Positions 4,986 to 7,338 of a DNA stretch of 7,338 nucleotides are shown here, piece by piece. This DNA comes from Acidobacteriota bacterium (GTDB lineage: Bacteria > Acidobacteriota > UBA890): NCBI GenBank assembly GCA_030609765.1, contig JAUWTE010000151.1, positions 1 through 7,338 on the forward strand. Direction: 5' to 3'. The first letter of the stretch is position 1; each line of letters opens with the position of its first letter. The notes below the pieces were generated by a model. It was not told the origin of the DNA and searched no databases. It saw only the letters and a program-made list of their open reading frames with translations. Made by a program: the position numbers and the translations under genes.

Positions 4986-7338
4986 TCAGCGCAGACCGGA
5001 AGAGAAAAGCTGCACCTCGCGGCGGTCGATCTGGCCCAGTTCGAGCGTGAGGCCTCGTCGATGAGTCTCCTCCAGGGCGGAGCCGCGCGGAGCACCCTTC
5101 ACCCCGATTGCGGCGTGAGCCCTCCCGAATCTGTCACGCAGGGTCTTCTCCAGTCCCAAGTCGCGGAGGGCGCTCACTGCTTCCCGGGTTAGCTGTCGCG
5201 AGGCATCGAATTCCGTGGCAACCACCACCGGAGATCCGGCCGGGATCGCCCGCACGAATTCCACCAGTGCCTCCGAAGCCCGCATATCCGTCGAGACGTC
5301 GAACTGGCCCGTCTCCGTGATAGCTCCGGTGGCAGCGTCCAGCACGACGAGGAAATAGCCCTTGTCGACCGGCAGAGAGCGGCCGTTCACTTCCACTCTC
5401 GATCGGTTGCGGTTGGATACGATCAAGACGTCGGCTGCTAGTCCCACACCAGTGGTACCGACCGGGTTTCTCTCGGCATTCTCAGCAAAACGATAGTCGG
5501 CGCGGATCTCGAAGGTATTCATGCCTCGCACGAGCTGGCCGGGCTCGAACATGACGAGGCGCGAGAACGGGATTTCGACGTCGCTGCCGCTCGCTTCCAG
5601 CAGGACCTGATCGTTGAGCAGCACGGCGAGGTTGCCCACGGTATCTTCCCGACCAGCGCTCAGGACGCCCTCCAGAAGTAGCCCCTGCTGGCCGCGCAGC
5701 GCCGTGAACGGCCAGCGTCGGAACAGTCTCTGACCACGACCACGATCGAACAGCTCGAAGACGTACTCCCGGTCGAGATGTGCTCTCAAGATGAGTGCTT
5801 CGGGCTGAGACTCGATCGTGTCGAGCAGGCGGGAAGGATCCGCATGCTGGTATTGCTCCGGGCGAAAGACCATGAAGCGGGGATGGAAATGCTCCCAGAG
5901 CAGCGCCATTTGCTCGGGCGAAAAATCGGGCTGCGCCTCTACCTGTACGAGCTCTGAAGGCATCATGTAGCCTTTTCCATTGACGATTCGACGGCTGTAG
6001 AGCTGGCTCCTGTAGATGCTCCCTGGATTGCGAATAAGTGGGTACTCGATCGTGGCTCCAGGTTCGGCGGATTCGGCGAGCCATGCGTCCACCGCGCTCG
6101 GGGCGGCTATCTCCTTGAAGGAGTGCATTCGAAAGCCGAGATCGATGTTCAGGGCGATGAGAACGACTGCTGCGAGGGTCATTGCTGCTCGCCGAGACAG
6201 GTGATTCGAGAGCCGCGCCATGCCCATACCCGCGAGGACCGACGAGCCGAGGGCGAGAAGCAAAGAGAGCCTCTCCGGTGCCCGGATGATCAGGCGCACC
6301 GGCAAGAGGTCGAATCGCCAGAGCCCCGACCCCAGATCGGCCGATCCAGCAAATACCCGCGGTCCCAGGGCCAGCAGAGCGCCACAAACAGCAAGGGCCA
6401 CGTAGGTGAGGACGAGAGCGATCTCCGGCGCGGAATCCGTCGTTCGCCAGACCCGAAGGAGTCCGGCCAGCGCGAGCGCTTGGGCGAGAAGCACAAAGGG
6501 TGCTAATGGCCTCAGCAGGGCGACCAGCGCTTCGCCACGCTCGCCCGCAGCGGCGGCCAGAGTGATCGCGAGGACAATTCCCAGAGTTATCCAAAGCCAC
6601 CAACGCGTCAGCTTCCTGGCTCCGTCGGCCAGGCCGGCGGCTGACCTCCGCAGCATTGCTAACGCCGGCAGCATTAGAAGGACAACCACGATGCCGGGGA
6701 ACACTCCAGGCCGGCTCCACGCGGAGCGCGTGAGGAGCCGCCTGAAAGGGGAGGTCGATCGTGCCGCCGGTGACGCTATGCCGGCGACATTCACAGAGAG
6801 ATCAGCGAGAGTACCCATGCTCTCGCGGCCTTCTCCGGTCAATGGTGGCCATTGGTCGCCCATGCGGGCGTAGATGCTGGCCAGTGGCAAGAGCGCCAGA
6901 GCGCAGAGAGCGGCCACCAGCAACAAACCAGTGCCGCGCCGCCACACATCTCGCCCGTCGCCGACCATCGTCCACAGGGCGACGAGGCCGATGCCGATGG
7001 CACCGATGACGGCAATGTGCCAGGAAGACACAGCCACCAAGAAGGTGACCACCGCGAGCGCCGACCAACGTCGCCAGGTCGGACGCTCGAAGTACCGGTG
7101 CATCATCAGAAGCGCGAGCGGTAGCCACTGGGTCACCAGCAGGTGAGCCTGCATTAGATGATTGACGCGAGAGCCGCTGAATGCGTAGGCGCATCCCGAC
7201 ACCAACCCCGCCGCGGTCGATCCGGTTATCTTGCGAACCAGCAAGTAGGTGAAAAAGCCGCTGAGCAAGAAGGTGGAGAAAATCACCGCGTTATACACGA
7301 GGGCGTCACCGCCCCCCAGGGCAGCGATCGGAACGGCG
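4986..7338 (-). CDS. large GT-C-like multi-pass membrane protein with C-terminal ILEI/FAM3-like domain (5' end outside window)
   Basis: At least 783 residues are visible and the frame stays open to the right edge. The GTG at 7298 is unlikely to be the start: the upstream codons read AVPIAALGGGDALVYNAV, and this family shows the same 'D..YN' block internally. Residue numbers here count from that GTG. About a dozen hydrophobic segments lie between 4 and 387, with a family-like stretch AFSGSRVNHLMQAHLL (39-54) and WLPLALLMMHRYF. A long ectodomain follows: a GT-C/YfhO-like alpha/beta part (about 392-525, EYPLIRNPGSIYRSQ), a beta-rich part (about 527-627) and an ILEI-like domain (about 628-745). 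Basic SNHLSRR before the last membrane segment supports an outside C-terminus. Likely role: transfer or handling of lipid-linked sugars at the outer face. The loop that would carry a catalytic acid is off the window, so activity cannot be judged. It is the upstream partner of the radical SAM gene. Confidence 0.85.
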   Translation of the reverse strand, partial: AVPIAALGGGDALVYNAVIFSTFLLSGFFTYLLVRKITGSTAAGLVSGCAYAFSGSRVNHLMQAHLLVTQWLPLALLMMHRYFERPTWRRWSALAVVTFLVAVSSWHIAVIGAIGIGLVALWTMVGDGRDVWRRGTGLLLVAALCALALLPLASIYARMGDQWPPLTGEGRESMGTLADLSVNVAGIASPAARSTSPFRRLLTRSAWSRPGVFPGIVVVLLMLPALAMLRRSAAGLADGARKLTRWWLWITLGIVLAITLAAAAGERGEALVALLRPLAPFVLLAQALALAGLLRVWRTTDSAPEIALVLTYVALAVCGALLALGPRVFAGSADLGSGLWRFDLLPVRLIIRAPERLSLLLALGSSVLAGMGMARLSNHLSRRAAMTLAAVVLIALNIDLGFRMHSFKEIAAPSAVDAWLAESAEPGATIEYPLIRNPGSIYRSQLYSRRIVNGKGYMMPSELVQVEAQPDFSPEQMALLWEHFHPRFMVFRPEQYQHADPSRLLDTIESQPEALILRAHLDREYVFELFDRGRGQRLFRRWPFTALRGQQGLLLEGVLSAGREDTVGNLAVLLNDQVLLEASGSDVEIPFSRLVMFEPGQLVRGMNTFEIRADYRFAENAERNPVGTTGVGLAADVLIVSNRNRSRVEVNGRSLPVDKGYFLVVLDAATGAITETGQFDVSTDMRASEALVEFVRAIPAGSPVVVATEFDASRQLTREAVSALRDLGLEKTLRDRFGRAHAAIGVKGAPRGSALEETHRRGLTLELGQIDRREVQLFSSGLR
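5064..5417 (-). other. ILEI/FAM3 (PANDER-like) domain at the C-terminus of the membrane protein
   Basis: Residues 628-745 (counting from GTG 7298) follow the ILEI domain pattern in order: VEVNGRSLPVDKGYFLVVLD (compare 'I.VNG....RGYNLVVLD'), ATGAITETGQFDV ('tG.v....FDt'), ASEALVEFVRAIPAGSPVVV ('s..L..Fi..IP.G.iV'), ATEFDASRQLTREAVSALRD ('a..DdAs..Lt.ea..AL..LG'), and AAIGVKGAPRGSALEE ('a.IG.KGa..G.a.E'). In animals this fold forms the FAM3 cytokine-like proteins and the carbohydrate-binding stem of the glycosyltransferase POMGnT1. No cysteines are present, so the disulfides of animal FAM3 proteins are absent. The domain should lie outside the membrane. Assignment is from remembered family consensus, not from a search. 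Confidence 0.8.

Noticed and set aside
5482..6720. 412-codon - strand open frame inside the large membrane protein gene
   Set aside because: Same strand but another frame of a protein with clear membrane and domain structure; its translation is Arg/Ser/Pro/Ala-rich low-complexity sequence and matches no family I know.

Overview
The window is high-GC bacterial DNA (roughly 60% or more by eye) with almost no non-coding sequence. It lacks rRNA, tRNA, mobile elements, CRISPR or evident repeats. Preference for G or C at third codon positions and very short gaps suggest a bacterium with compact gene clusters. The protein types (large envelope GT-C-like membrane proteins, a B12/radical SAM enzyme) fit a Gram-negative or environmental lineage such as Acidobacteriota or the former Deltaproteobacteria, but nothing here fixes the taxon.

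Layout: two short gene clusters face each other. On the + strand (51-3558), a 932-residue multi-pass membrane protein resembling the '6-pyruvoyl-tetrahydropterin synthase-related' GT-C-like family is followed after 13 bases by a 231-residue family 2 glycosyltransferase of the polyprenyl-phosphate-sugar synthase type. On the - strand, a large membrane protein (stop at 4986) runs off the right edge of the window and is followed downstream by a B12-binding radical SAM enzyme (stop at 3591). The clusters converge on a 32-base spacer at 3559-3590. The first 91 bases may hold the 3' end of a further + strand gene.

How they may work together (inference): the soluble GT2 enzyme would load a sugar onto a polyprenyl phosphate at the cytoplasmic face. 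One or both multi-pass proteins would then use a lipid-linked sugar outside the membrane, and the radical SAM enzyme would modify a lipid, sugar or other small molecule. This is a plausible envelope glycoconjugate or glycolipid locus, not a demonstrated pathway.

The most notable points are the extracytoplasmic tails of the two membrane proteins. The - strand protein ends in what reads as an ILEI/FAM3 (PANDER-like) domain, best known from animal secreted proteins and the stem of the glycosyltransferase POMGnT1. The + strand protein ends in a TPR module that the topology places outside the membrane.
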